From Agaricus subrufescens (taxonomy: Eukaryota; Basidiomycota; Agaricomycetes; Agaricales; Agaricaceae): a DNA stretch of 64,000 bases. Shown here one piece after another: positions 46,089-58,690 of the stretch. How positions within the stretch are numbered: the stretch's first letter is position 1; each line of letters opens with the position of its first letter. The stretch covers positions 1 to 64,000 of the forward strand of contig JAQOTE010000031.1 of assembly GCA_029945375.1 (NCBI GenBank), read 5' to 3'. The position numbers were made by a program, and so were the translations under genes. The notes below the pieces were generated by a model. The model was not told the DNA's origin and did not search any database. It saw nothing but the letters and a program-made list of their open reading frames with translations.

Positions 46089-46912
46089 TCGCTGGGGCTG
46101 GGCGCTTTCCGCGGTGTCGACTCGTCAGAAACGAAATAGCACCGGCAGGTCTTAATATAAATGTATACAGGCCCCATTTTCCCACGACCAGATATAGCAT
46201 TTTCCCACCCGGACCACAGGACCAAGTCTAATCTCCAACGCCTCCAGCACAAGGCTCTAGGGAATATCCTAGCCTAATAACCCACTTTTTCTCACTTCTG
46301 GAGTCAATTGAATACCAGCTCCAACTGCGAACAACTACCACCCTTTAGCCACATGCCGTTAATACTAACTGCCGATCACTCACCGTCCGACCCCAGAAGG
46401 AAGGCCAAGCGTTTTTTCACCCGGCCTTGTACGTGGCAAATAAACTTGACGAAACACAACGAAGGGCGCAAATATGAAACAACACCTCGCTTTCCCTTCG
46501 GCGCAGCAACTCACGTTCGGCTTCGACTTTCCGAGCTGCCTCTCTCTGCCGACAATACCTTTCCCTGGCCTGAGCAGCAACCGAAAGCATCCCCGATTCG
46601 TAGAACCAGTCACATCGAACACATGATCACCTCCCTGTTCCGAACTTTGAAGCTCAATGTCAAACCTTAGAAACATCTTCAGGTTAATAAGCAAGTATGC
46701 CGATGCGCGGCGATAAGTCCCGAAGCACCTATCTATTCCTTGCTACGAGTAAGTGATAACTTAATTGTCATGCGGAGTTATAATCCCAGATAAAAAATAG
46801 AACGTGTGGCACAAGAAGCCGGATCTACGAAACAAAAGGTCGTTGATTTGCAACTGAGTGCCTTCAGATAAGTACAGTCTGCCCGGTGTACGCGAACTTG
46901 ACAAATGAGCAA
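46089..46912. other. Intergenic region upstream of the MAM3-like gene
   Basis: No gene that I can support. ORFs of 104-120 codons on both strands (46308-46670 and 46380-46694) overlap each other and lack any recognisable pattern. The MAM3 promoter should lie in 46089-46400. Confidence 0.4.
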
Positions 46913-47400
46913 TTAGAACTGCTGTCTGCTATTATAGTTCGCCGCGGCAGCATTACGAATAAGGTCCGAGTTTGGCGTTATTCTTAAGTAGTTCCAGAAC
47001 ACCTGATTAACACCGATAACAGCTTCTGTCGAGATACCGTTGGGATTCTTGGGAATGGCGACACTAGTAACCCACGAGAATAGACTATCGCAATAGTTCC
47101 AGAACATAGGATCTGCTTTGGTATTTGCTCTTTTCCCCAGCTCATCCACTCTGAGTCTGGCGCCGACGGGAACAAAAAGTTCTGCTGATCAAAGAAAAAC
47201 CACTCTTCCATATTTCTACGATTCCACAATGTGGCATCGATAACACGAGCAGTCACTCGCAGGATCAATCGGACCGTTTTCGAGGAGGCGTATCAGATAG
47301 TGAACCAGCTTGGGATCACTGTAAACCTCATACTGGTGGAGAAGAGATTCAGAACCGTCTAGGTCATGTCCGCTATCTGACCGAAATCCGGAACCTGGAA
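46913..47400 (-). pseudogene. Frameshifted remnant of an unknown fungal gene
   Basis: Three pieces in two frames read as one protein: 'YSDPKLVHYLIRLLENGPIDP', shifting near 47275 to 'TARVIDATLWNRRNMEEWFF' and 'LFPSAPDSEW', then shifting near 47160 to 'FWNYCDSLFSWV' and 'INQVFWNYLR'-like text ending at 46913. The aromatic-rich composition looks like a real protein, but I do not recognise the family. Two frameshifts without credible introns make it a likely pseudogene. Unannotated introns remain possible. Confidence 0.4.
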
Positions 47401-47665
47401 GACATCAGATTCTTAGCCGGTTCTTAGCGGCTGGAATGGATCGGGTGTCCCCAAACCCCGCAGAATGTTGGAATGCAAACCGACATATTGATGAGTATTG
47501 GGTGTCTAATAATGTCAGCAAAAATATATCGGCGTTTACCCAGTAGAATGGATGATAAACCTAATTATCACCTGTGCCGGCAAGGGTTGCATGCCAAGGC
47601 GATGAGCGGCCATCACGGTGACCAGACGGGAACTATCTCCCGTACCCCGGGACCAGCCCCCGATC

Positions 47666-48031
47666 ATGGGGGTTGATGAGCGGAAGGCTCGATTTGTCAT
47701 CAATCCTACGAAAACGGCCAACAGGAATCTGGTCAAGTCCAGCTTGGCGGTTTTTTGGGGGAGTACCACCGGCCTACCCAATGACATCACTATTGAGTCA
47801 TGTGAGATTAACGTAAGTGGCTATTACACATTGACGTCAAATTATCGTCGAATTCGGATAACGTTCCGTCCAACTTCTCCACTTCCTTCTGACAGGGTCA
47901 TCATCATTGTTAATCATTTTGTAGCAATAGAAGATGAGGCTTTACCAACTTCGTCTAGTTTAAAGGCTTTTAATCAAGGATGCGAGGGCGATGTGGAGCG
48001 GTTCAAAAGACCAATGAGTGAAGAGGAATAA
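47666..48031 (+). CDS. Small hypothetical ORF (about 121 aa)
   Basis: ATG 47666 to the stop at 48029. Contains 'NDITIESCEINVSGYYTLTS', which looks like a small beta-rich domain, and an acidic end. No family recognised. It could be a chance ORF or part of a spliced gene. Confidence 0.25.
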   Translation: MGVDERKARFVINPTKTANRNLVKSSLAVFWGSTTGLPNDITIESCEINVSGYYTLTSNYRRIRITFRPTSPLPSDRVIIIVNHFVAIEDEALPTSSSLKAFNQGCEGDVERFKRPMSEEE

Positions 48032-48166
48032 TCATAATCTCGAGTCAAACTCCCAACCAATTCATTATGAAGTGTGATAGAATTGGTTAACCGAGATTAA
48101 TACTAATCATAACTTATGAACCGACAAAATGCACTTAGCCGCGCCTTAAACCACGCCTTATCCACT

Positions 48167-50349
48167 CTACCCAGCAAACACGCCTTCACCAACATCAATA
48201 CCTAAACCCTCCCTCGCAAACTCTCTCATATTCCTCTCCAATTCCTCTTCAAAATTCCTCTTCCTAATCCAACCACCCTGCGCACCCACCAGCCATTCTT
48301 TGACATCCCATAACCAACTCACGAACTTGGTTTTCCAAAATGAGATATCCAAAGAGAACATAATAGTTCTGAATACGATATGACGCCAGGTCTCTTTCAA
48401 TCTTTGAGTTATTGAAAGATTTCGATTGCGAATTTGTGAACGAGAAGCCCAATAACCTGTTATCTTAATTCGGTTGACGGGGGATCCAAGTGATTGGTTG
48501 TTCCCTGATAAACAGTCAGCGCCCACTTTTACAACAAAGGGAATGATAACAATGAATACCTTGCACCATTCGCATGTTCCTCGTCAAAAATATCAACACC
48601 TTTGGCATCCGATCCGTATCCTTCAAAAACCCTCTCAGCCTCTCTTTCATCAAAACACTCTTCTCGTATTGCGTCAACTGCTTCGCCTTCTTCCCCTGTA
48701 CATCCTTCTTCACCACCTTCCTATTCCTCCTCAACACAACCGGTCTCATTAACGTAAAACTCGCCATCAAATCCGGCATTCCAATCCCCCACCCCTTCGT
48801 CACATTTTCCACTTCGGCAAAGTCACCCGACAACATCCCTCGCCACAATCTCACCCATTCGCTTTCGAACTTTTTGGGGACATGAACATATAACCCATGG
48901 TCGAGTAGTACGAGTTGAGGTTGTCTCGGATTTGAAGGTGATGGCCTTATGAGTACGTTACCGGGATGTGGATCACAGTGCACCCAACCCCATTCAAACA
49001 TTTGGGCGGAAAATAACTCTACCATGATTTGCATTATACTTTTGGTTCCACCTTTGAGAGGTTTGTCCGGGAAATTGAATGTTGTCGTAGGTCGCGATTC
49101 TACGAATGGCGAAGGAGTTGAGGGGAGAGTTGAATCTTGATTGGAAGAGGCCGATGCGATAGCTGTTGGTGTAGGAACATCCACGATGGGTTCCTTCTCT
49201 CCAACCAGCTTCCTAACACCTTTTCTATCACTCAACCGAACGCCATCGATCCATTCTGCCGTCATAACTTTCTTCGTCGTATATTCCGGATATACTTTTG
49301 GGATATATACCTTTCCGCGCAACCTTGGCTCATTCTCTACGAACGCTGCAGTTTTGCGAGCATTTTCAGCCTCCCTCTCAAAGTCTAATTCCTGCCTCAA
49401 ATGGCTGGAGACAAAATCTACAAATCACGCATATCATCAGCCCTGTTTTTATCTTTATTTAGTGTAAGCAATCAGGCACGCACCAACAACGAAGTACACT
49501 GGTAAATCGAAAGCCCAGTGCTCGAACATCCACATTACGGCTCTATAAGCACCCAAATCCCACTCCATCTGTATCCCTACATCGGGTTTTTGTACTTTGA
49601 CCGCTACCCATTCATCACTTCCCCGAAGCTTAGCCTTATGCACCTGTGCTATGCTGGCACTCGCGACGGCGGTTTCTTCAAATATTTCGAATATACCATC
49701 AGGCCCGTCAGGGGGTCTACCCAGTTCCTTTATGAACACTTTGCGGACAGTGGAATAAGGTATTTGCGGCGCGTTGTCGAAGAGGGAAGCAAATTTGACT
49801 TGCATAGGTTTAGGAAGGACAGCGGCGTTGGCACCTATGGCTTGGCTAGAAACGTGTTAGCGACGATGGCCAGCAATGAGAGGGTTAGCGACATACCCTA
49901 TTTTGATGTAGAGCCCTCCATTGGAGGTGAGTAGGTCATAGACCCTTTGAGCAACGCGCTCATGAAGCTCGGGAATTTGTTCTGTCTTTTCAGGGGTGAA
50001 GTTGAGTTTATAATCCACCGTAATGGCGGCGCACTAGATCGAGTGTCGCTTGTGAGGTTCATACATGTAGATTTTGAGGAAGACGTACTGTATAAAGTGT
50101 TCTAAGGTTCCTTAAGATTGAGGAGGCGTTGAAATATCTATCCACAGCGAAGACGGTACCGAGACTGAGGGTGAGATATGCCATTCGTTTCCCATATCTC
50201 TGCAACCTCGACGGCTGGGGGTTGAGTTTGGAAGGGGAGGGCGGGAACGTCGAGAACTTGTGTCGCGGCTGCTTCGTCGTCCTGGAGCGCATGGCAGACT
50301 CAACGCGACCGACTTCGACATGACGCTTCGAAATTGAAGACCGCAACAT
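48167..50349 (-). CDS. ABC1/ADCK (UbiB) family atypical kinase, Mcp2/Cqd2-like
   Basis: ATG 50349. The N-terminus is basic with few acids, followed by a hydrophobic stretch 'MAYLTLSLGTVFAVDRYF', consistent with mitochondrial import and inner-membrane anchoring. After an intron, 'GGLYIKIGQ' contains the KxGQ motif of the family, followed by 'SIAQVHKAKL', 'VAVKVQKPDV', 'FEWGWVHCDPHPGNVLIR' (catalytic loop region) and 'LVLLDHGLYVHV' (DFG-like). A Ser/Thr/Pro-rich insertion sits between 'AEWIDGVRLSDRKGV' and 'GGTKSIMQIMVE'. The C-terminal exon ends at 48167. At least four introns. Family members act in coenzyme Q distribution and mitochondrial lipid homeostasis. Head-on neighbour of the membrane-protein cluster; no functional link seen. 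Confidence 0.88.
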
Positions 50350-50781
50350 TCAAATTATCCTCGAGCGCACGCCTATGTTCGGTGATGAGATTGTGCGGAG
50401 ACGAGGTTCAAAATATTCAGAGTCTATAACTGGGGCAAAGTCAATGAGGAAATAGGCATATTACCCCTCCGGATCAGTGAGGGGATGACGAGTTGGGGTG
50501 GCAGCTGCCGGGATGACGCAAAGCAGGTGGCGGTGCTAAAAAAAGTCGTGTGAAGCTTAATCCGGATCAATGGGAGTTGGGAACACTCCGACAGCCATGA
50601 ACTTGAACCGCGCATAGCCATCAAGTGTCAGTCCCAGTGGCGTTCTTTCGCGGCCGCTCATCATTACATTTGCCTAGCGCTGGTGCAAATTTATCTCAAG
50701 ACCCCGATGACTCTTCTCTATATATGACACACCAGTCCTACTCCAAGAACATCACCGAACTTTACATCTCTTCCTGAGAGC

Positions 50782-51640
50782 CATGGTTATGCAACGCTCC
50801 AGCTTCGATCCAGAATTCGTTTGACAGAGCGAAAAATACTGGTTCCATGGGATATTACTGTCATGTGTATGCTACAGTATCAATGTCCCGCATTTCTTTC
50901 ATTGTGCACGTCTCATCTTATCCCAAATTCGAGCCCGTTCCATGTAGGGCAATCCATGTACCTCGCTGATAGATCCAGATTCTCGACGAAGAGACATCCA
51001 CTCGCCCGATGTTTTGTAACCCCGTCTTCAGTTTTGCAATTGCCAGCATCGTTCCAACCATCATTAACACGCATTCGCTGTAGCCCAAAATCTATTGATG
51101 ACCCAAGTCGATATCTTTTTGAACATGTCTTTGAGGCGGTAACGACACCCAGAGTGGTATACATCCTTCTGGTACTGTGGCACACTTGCACAAATGACTT
51201 CCTTGTGAGTGACCACAGCTTTCAATTTTGCTCGACAACTACAGTGTCTCTTCATAGACTCGGAGTTATCTGAAAATCCAGAGGTATTCATTGAAACGAT
51301 TTTACAATATGCGCGTTATATGGCTTACGAGAATAGCTCTGATGAGTGTACCATTGGTCTCCTCATTTTTCAAAGTTCCCTTCTTAGATCTTTGGGAAAC
51401 CGCCTTCAGCCCAATTATTGCTTTACTATCGACCTTCACATCTATTTCTTGTCTGCGTACTATGCTCGATCACCTTTGTTAGTAATGATCCCATTTCTTT
51501 TGACTCAGGTACAAGTGATCATGAATTACCGCGATCTGGTTGAAGATTTTTCTGATAGGAACTTCCAGGTCTTATCCCCTTCTCTTGTACTCCATTATGT
51601 CACGGGCAATCGGACATTTTCGGAGGAATGACCTGCCGAA
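50782..51640 (+). pseudogene. Broken first copy of the tandem membrane-protein family
   Basis: ATG 50782 opens a protein like copies II and III, but TGA at 50822-50824 interrupts just before 'QSEKYWFHGILLSCVCY', the counterpart of 'QSENYWFYGIVLSCMCY'. Further pieces occur in changing frames: 'YLFEHVFEAVTTPRVVYILL' near 51110 and 'LLRSLGNRLQPNY' near 51400. Multiple frameshifts. Not functional. Confidence 0.7.
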
Positions 51641-52133
51641 GAAGCCTAAATCATTGTCTTTGCACACTATCATGGTGAGATTGAGGGCACACGGGAGATA
51701 CACTCTCGAGTGGAAAGTGTCACCGTTAATTGACTGGTCATCTACGCATACGGTATAACTTAGAAGACCATCGTGCGCCGAAGGCGTTCGAGGTTGTACT
51801 AACCTCAGTTCTTCGATTTATTCCAGGAACGTAGTTTGCAGCCTGCCATTATCATATGAACACCATGATCGCTATGATATTCGATACATTTGAACTTAAC
51901 CAATTCGAACGACAAATTGTTATGTCGGAAGAATTTCGGAGAGTTGCGAAGCCGTACTAGCTACAATTGGGAGCTTTCAACAGGTCCCGGGCTTATAGAG
52001 TGCTTCGAAGCTGATGGTATTATTTATACAAGTGCTCGGCGCTGGCCTGACAATAATACCGCTCGCCACGGGGTCATGCTGAAGCCATAACTCATGTTCC
52101 AGGGTTTTTGACTCAGCAGCCCATCCACCGATC

Positions 52134-53366
52134 ATGTTCCCTCCCAACCTCTCAGATCCAGATTTTCTCCAGCAGAGCGAGAATTACTGGTTCTACGGCA
52201 TTGTATTGTCATGCATGTGTTACGGACTTAACTTAGCTCTCGCTCTTTCCTGCACGCGTCTCCTTTTGCCACACCTTCGATCCTCCTCAAAGAAAGATGG
52301 CCCATTGCGTGTTTTGCATACATATCCTGACCGCGTAAATCTCTATTCCCTTGGATCCGTATTCCTTCTTGCTGGTTTTGCGACTGCCAGTATGGTTCCT
52401 GTTGTCATCGTAGGAAAGGGTGCCTTTAGTGGGACGATGGATTCATCCTGCGGCCCCGCGCAATACCTTGTTGAACATGTTTTTCAAAATGTTACGACGC
52501 TCAAAGTGGCATACGTGGCGTCGATCCTCTGTCATACTTGCATAAGCCTTCGCCTCGTGAGTAATAGAACTGTTTCTCTGTTTCTGACTGCCATCGATAA
52601 ATCTTCCTTTTTTAGATCAAAACATGTTTTGTCATCCAGAAACACGCGATGAGGACATTTTGCCGGAGAGGTGCTCTGTGGCATGGGACAGTGATGAGTA
52701 TACCACTTACTCTGTTTTGTGCCTCGACAGGTTTGTCCTTCTTGGTTATTTCACACTGAGTCTCATAATTCAAGAACTTGACAGTGTCTGGCATAATTTT
52801 TGTCATCCAAGTTCTCTCCCCATCCCACCTCTCGCATTACTTGGCTTCTAAAGATTGGGTTTTAATTTGGGGAGCGACCGCCACTGCCCTATTGTGGGAA
52901 CTCATAAGCATGATTAGTATTTGCTTGCTGGTTTACCGACGCTCACTCCTCAGATCCTTGGGGGAGCATCTCCAGATTAGATACATGGGCATAATAGGGA
53001 TGCTTTTTGAATGCACTTTGTTGTTATCTTCCTTCAGTATATTTTTCATGGTCGCTTATTCCGCAAAATCACCCTCGCTGGTTATGGTACCTTTTCTGTT
53101 ATCTCAGGTCCAAGTAAGTACACCTTCCTATCATATACTGTAGATGGTTGTCCTAATTTGAACTACAGGTGACGTCTCCTCTCCTTGTGTTGTTCCGCGT
53201 TACGAGCAATAGAGCATTGTCTAAAAGCCCAACTTTTGTGGGACCGAGCATGCCAAGTTTTGTTCGCCATTCTGTGGCCAGCGAAAATGATGTGGTACCA
53301 CAACTTACGACAGGGCCTGAGGCGAGCAGACCCCAGCTTGAGACTGCAGTCTCTACACCCTCGTAG
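52134..53366 (+). CDS. Multi-pass membrane protein, copy II, unknown family
   Basis: Starts at ATG 52134 ('MFPPNLSDPDFLQQSENYWF'). Exon 1 runs to about 52556; exon 2 begins about 52617 ('IKTCFVIQKHAMRTFCRRG'); a third begins after the acceptor at about 52785 ('VSGIIFVIQVLSPSHLSHYL'); a last short exon from about 53170 ends at 53366. About seven hydrophobic helices: 'FYGIVLSCMCYGLNLALAL', 'VFLLAGFATASMVPVVIVG', 'VAYVASILCHTC', the exon 2 helix, 'VLIWGATATALLWEL', 'FECTLLLSSFSIFFMVAYSA' and 'SLVMVPFLL'. This resembles the many seven-helix orphan families of agaricomycetes; no ligand or function known. Intact in this model. Confidence 0.65.
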
Positions 53367-53399
53367 CACTAAATTAGTAGCTTTTTCTGAATAACTCGG

Positions 53400-54190
53400 C
53401 TCATTTCTTAGAAACGTAGACATCCCCACGTTTATGATAATAGTAATTGTAACTTTTGCTTTATACAAATGTTGAGCATTAACTGCCTGGATGGGATTGT
53501 GCTGAAGGTTGCAATATTTATTGTTACTTACCATGTACAAGGCACACCGCTATTGGTTGAAATAAATCCAGAGTCATCAGTACAATTTTCAAACTACAAG
53601 TAGCTTGCTAATCCGGGTATATTTTGTTAGAAGATGAACCTTACCTGTCACTATTTCTTCTGGCCTTTTTGCTCAAATGAGGTTGTTTTTAGAGTAATGT
53701 TGCTCACGTATACAACCGTGCTGCTGGAATACTCAGCTTTTAACTTACTACAAAACATTGCTCTCTATTAGTTGAGACAATTAAGAAAATAGTCCCAAGC
53801 TCCCAAGACGCCGATAAGTGGCATCATAGACAGATTCATACCCACTAGTCAACTGTAGAGGAACGTAGAACAATACAAAGAAAAACATCGCGACTGTGGC
53901 ATAATTTATGGATTAAAATAATGAAACTCAACTCCGCAAAATCAAACAACAATAGATGCGACAAAAATGCCTTTAGTATAATCCCCGAATTGTTGCGCTG
54001 TAAGACTCAAGTTGACTCATAAGACTATTCATGATTCCGAGTCGGATTAGCCACCTACTGCACAGGCGCCCTCAATCAAGACCGCTCGTCGGAGATTCCG
54101 GATTCCGGGATGCCACATCTAATATTTTTATCATGAAACCATGAAGCAATTATTCTGTAATTATCTTCTCACTAAGAATCATAAAACCAA
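53400..54190. other. Intergenic, A/T-rich
   Basis: No gene seen. Contains terminator-proximal sequence of copy II and A/T-rich DNA. Confidence 0.4.
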
Positions 54191-54194
54191 CCTT

Positions 54195-54265
54195 CCGGGT
54201 CCCGACTTTCTCCAGTGAAGCAAGAATGGTTGGTTTCATGGCGATGTATGGCAAAAACCTGACCC
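54195..54265 (+). pseudogene. Vestige of a further membrane-protein copy
   Basis: The run 'cccgactttctccagtgaag' followed by 'caagaatggttggtttcatg' aligns to the start of copies II and III (PDFLxQSENYWFYG), with stops and substitutions. Nothing downstream aligns clearly. It suggests at least four copies once existed. Confidence 0.5.
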
Positions 54266-54789
54266 GAACAGTCTGATCCAACGATTACTTCATCCTATTA
54301 GATCATGAGCCCTAGGCCGAGGGTAGTGAATCAGGTTAAGCGTCAAATAACGTAGCAGAAAATATTCCGACATATTATCGCATATGTGCTACAAACCTAA
54401 CTACGATATCAGTGTTCTTGTTTCCAGGACATCTATGACTTAAGAACATGTAAATCGGACTTGCAGGATCCACCCTGATACTTGTTACTGAGGCTCTCGT
54501 CTGGTCAAACCTCCAGGTCCTTAAGTGTTTGAAGTCTGAAGGTGAAGCTGGCATCCTAGAAAATTATTGCGAGCGGCAGTAAGAATTAATGTGATTAATT
54601 ACAGTAGCAATACTAATCGGAGTTTTCCTAATGTCGGACTTCTGCACGGTGGAGCTGATGATACTATTTTTAATGACTACTGATAGTGGACCGACGCTAA
54701 TCATGACAACATTCCCGTTTGCCACGGGGTACTGAACCGATATCTCGATTTATAAAGCCTTCCATCGACCCGGTGATCGACCTACTCAC

Positions 54790-56025
54790 ATGTATTCTCC
54801 TCCCCTCGCAGATCCTGACTTTCTCCATCAGAGTGAGAATTACTGGTTCTATGGCATTATATTATCATGTATATGCTACGGTCTGAACCTTGCTCTCTCA
54901 TTTTCTTGCATACGTCTTCTTTCTCCTCAATTCCGGTTGACCTCAAAGAAAAAGCGTACACTCTCTGTCGGGGGTACAACTTCAGGGTGGAGACAAGTGT
55001 ATCCACTTGCTCAAGTATTTCTACTCTTAGGCTTTGCAACTGCCAGCATGATTCCGGTCGTCTTAGTAGGGAAGGGAGCTTTTGATGGGACGATGAGTTT
55101 GTCTGGCGGTCCAGCGCAGTATCTTGTGAAGCACGTTTTCCAAAATGTAACAACATTCAGGGTGGCATATGTGACATCAATCCTCTGCCATATTTTCACA
55201 AATATTCATCGTGTGAGCTATAGAAATCTTCCGCCTTTAACGAACCATTTACAATTTTTGCTTCTTAGATCAGAACCTATTTCATTATTCAGAAACTTGC
55301 GGTGGGAACTTTTTGTCAGAAAAGTGCTTTGTGGCATGGGGTAATGATGAGCATACCATTTGTGCTGTTCCTAGCCTCAATAGGTTTGTCTTTCCGATTA
55401 TATTGTGCTATCATGACCCTGATACATCGAGACCTTGACAGTATCTGGCATAATATTTGTCATACAAGTTCTCGCTCCATCCCATCTCTCCCATTACTTA
55501 GCTTCCAAGGATTGGGTTTTGATCTGGGGAGCTACTTCCACCGCTCTATCATGGGAGCTCACGACCATGATTAGTATTTACTTGTTAATCTTTCGACATT
55601 CACTGCTTAGATCTCTGGGGGAGCATCTACAAGTTAGATATATGAGCATAATCACTATGCTTTTTGAGTGCACTCTGTTACTATCTTCCTTTAGTATATT
55701 TTTTATGGTTGCCTATTCCGCAAACTCACCTTCGTTGGTTATGGTACCGTTTCTATTATCTCAAGTACAAGTGAGTACTTTTCGTACGTGGCGTTTGGAG
55801 TAGTAATTTTGACCTCAAATATAGGTGACGTGCCCACTTGTCGTGTTGTTTCGTGTCACAAGCAACAGAATATTGTCAAAGAATCAGACCTTGGTGGAAC
55901 CTAGCATACCAACTTTCGCGCAGTCTCCTACTGTCAGTGAACTTGATACTACAGCGCGGGAACAAGAGATGGAGGTTGAGACAGCAGGGCTGCCGTCCCA
56001 GTCTAGTGTCTCCGCCAACTTGTAG
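54790..56025 (+). CDS. Multi-pass membrane protein, copy III, unknown family
   Basis: ATG 54790 ('MYSPPLADPDFLHQSENYWF'). Same exon plan as copy II: exon 1 to about 55211, exon 2 from about 55270 ('FIIQKLAVGTFCQKS'), exon 3 from about 55440 ('VSGIIFVIQVLAPSHLSHYL') to the donor near 55770, and a final exon ending at 56025 with a polar, acidic tail. Helices match those of copy II; conservation is highest in exon 3. No stops or frameshifts in the model. The 500 bases upstream also resemble those of copy II ('gccacggggt'), so the duplication included the promoter. Confidence 0.65.
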
Positions 56026-56307
56026 CGTTCGTTGGATCCCTATCAGTTCGATGGTCCGCACTTGTTCAAATCCGGGCGCAAATTCAGGCTCCTACCCAGC
56101 TCGCTCACGTGTGTACGTCCTTATAGCGGACTCAACCAAACACGAACAAAGTAAGGGTTTGCTAACGCAGTTAGCGGCTGGCACCATATGAGTTTCGGCC
56201 ATCACCAATGATTACAATAGCAGCGAGATTGGGATCGGCAACATATGTAATCCAATTAATTATATTGATTATTCTAATAATAATTGTCACGCTCATCATC
56301 CGTATAA

Positions 56308-58690
56308 ATGCCCGCCGTACCATCACACCCTGAATCCCTGCGATCCGATTGGACTAATGAGCACATAATCAATTTAGTTCAAAGAAGGTTCAAGAAGTGG
56401 CCTTGTTGGTATCAAATAGAGGTCGCAAAGGCCTTCTATGCGGGTCAGGACGTCATCGGCTGTGCGCCGACAGGAGCAGGGAAAACTCTCTCCTTTTGGA
56501 TCCCCCTGCTGATGGCACAGGAGGATGGACACAAGAGAATACTATTCGTCATCAGCCCATTGAATGTACTTGCAAAACAGAATGTGGAAACCCTTATGGA
56601 AGCTGGGATTTCGGCTGTGGCTGTGGCAGCCGAGAACGCGACCTCTTCGACATTTAAGGTAAGTAACAGATCAAATGTACTTCCATCAAACTTACCAGGT
56701 AGAGCAGGACATAGAACAAGGACGATATGAAGTCATTGTAACGAATCCAGAGATCCTCGTCACAAGCAATGAGCTAAAGGATCTCTGGAAGAAATCCTCA
56801 TTCACCCAGCACATCCTGGGGTTTGTTTTTGACGAGGGACACTGTATAACACAGTGGGGAGGCTTTCGCAAACATTATTTGGTGGTGGGGATTATATGCT
56901 ACCTTATCTCTGAACCCGTGGGCTTCTACGTCGCATCGGCTACGCTCCCTCCTCCCATCATTGCTGAGATACGTCGCCTGCTGCATATAAACCCCGACTC
57001 CCTAACCCAGGTTCTTTGCACAAACGACCGCCCGGATATTGCTCTCTGGGTTCAAGAATTGAAGAGTCCGTCGTCATCCTTTGAAGACCTGGGTTTTCTC
57101 ATTCCACACAATTGGCAAACAGGAATGGACAAACCTCCCAAATTTTTAGTATTTTTTGACGATATAAAGGAGGCCAAGGCCGCAACCAAGTTTTTTCACC
57201 AACAGCTGCTTTGAGAGCATCACTCGAAGGTGGCATGGTTCCACTCGACGATGAGCCAGCGTTACCGTGAGGAAAAAGTCAGAGAGTTTCGCAATGGTGA
57301 GGTATGGGGATTGATTTGCACAGATGCATTCGGTTTAGTGAGTTCTTTTACAATGAGGTTTGAAGAAAATCTACTCACTGGCTCTTCAGGGTATGGATGT
57401 TGGCAATGTAGACATCGTGGTCCAATATAAGGCAACATGCAATTTTTGCACGCTATGGCAGCAGTTTGGACGCACAGCACGATCTCCAGGCGCACAAGGC
57501 ATAGGCATTCTGTTGGTTGAAAAGAAGGATATTGTTCAGGGGGGAAAAGGACGCTCAGTCGGCTACAAACAGAGTAGTTGCGATTCACAGGAGGGCCGTC
57601 GTCAACAACCGCGAACTGGATTCGCAAGCGTCGAGGATGACAGCGACAGCCTGATGACAGTTCAAGCTCCGTTGACATCCTCTGATTTAATTTCCGAGCT
57701 GTCAGAAGCCACATGGTCCCATCAAAGCGAGCAAAAGTATGCTCGACCCAAAATAGCCCCGCACGATCCCACGAATGCAAAGAAGGGACAGGGACCTGGT
57801 GTGCTACCCGGGTCTGCCCTAGACAATTTTATTAATCTCCCCTCCTATGTTCCCTGTCGCCGCCAAGTCCCCCAGCTATATTTTGCAAATGACAAGCGAA
57901 GTGAGTACATACTCGTTACCTCTCATTCATAACGTCTTATTTTCTCGCAGTCACCCGGGCTCATCACCGCTGTGATCCCAATTCCTCTGAGGGTTGCGAG
58001 CACTGCAGACCAAAGACCGGTCAATTCTGCTGTGACAAATGTAACCCAGACGAATTCTTGAAGCTCAATATTGCCCCTCGCAAGAAACAAAGCGCTCCGC
58101 GACGCTTGATCATACCTAGTTCATACAACAGAAGTCCCCAACATTCTGCATTCCAGGAGAAACTATACGAATGGCGTTGAGATCAAGCGATAGCGCACCT
58201 GGGCCAAGGTGTCGTTCATTGGCTGGGTACTCAGCTATTGATGCCCGACCAAGTTCTCGAACGTGTTCTCGCTTGTTGGACACTCGGCAAAATCTCGCAA
58301 ATTCCTCATTTACAAAGGGAAACGAATTGGTCTCAGCAGTGGATCGACATTTGCGGTGATTCACTTCTTGCGCTGCTAGCTTGTCATTCACCTTTTGAAA
58401 AATCAGAAGAAACTGAAAACCTTTTAACCATAGCCCATACGCCTCCGCCTCGTCTACATGAAGAAATCCCTGAGCGTGCGATTGAAGAGACTCTCCTTAA
58501 TGCACCCCCGACCGCATCTCCTCTTCTTGAAGCCCAGCCGCCCATACCCATCGTTCCTGACGCCCAGCCACCTAAAGCTCCTGCCGACTTGGCATCACTC
58601 CCCTCTCCGCAGCTCCGAACAGAGCAGACTCACACACGTTCTCGAAACCGTTGCGGACAATGTAAGCAGATAGGTCATAATCATGAGTAA
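56308..58690 (+). pseudogene. RecQ-like DEAD-box helicase gene with two in-frame TGAs
   Basis: ATG 56308. Exon 1 holds the Q-like 'WYQIEVAKAFYAGQDVIGC' segment and Walker A 'APTGAGKT' (residues 53-60). After the intron at 56657-56701 come motif II 'DEGHCITQWG' (DEGH), motif III 'SATLP' and 'GMDKPPKFLVFF'. Then TGA 57212-57214 in the frame that continues into 'AWFHSTMSQRYREEKV' and 'DAFGL', and after another intron 'GMDVGNVDIVVQ' and 'QQFGRTARSP' (motif VI). A Cys-rich C-terminus 'CEHCRPKTGQFCCDKC' precedes a second TGA at 58178-58180 and an end at 58690 with 'RCGQCKQIGH'. Both stops sit where Arg fits. This is the multicopy agaricomycete RecQ-like type, often repeat-associated. Probably inactive. 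Confidence 0.8.

Noticed and set aside
46308..46670. ORF of 120 codons on the plus strand
   Set aside because: Overlaps an equally long minus-strand ORF, has no known pattern, and lies in a promoter-like spacer.
56050..56100. TGTTCAAATCC resembling a tRNA B box
   Set aside because: No A box, acceptor stem or cloverleaf can be drawn around it.
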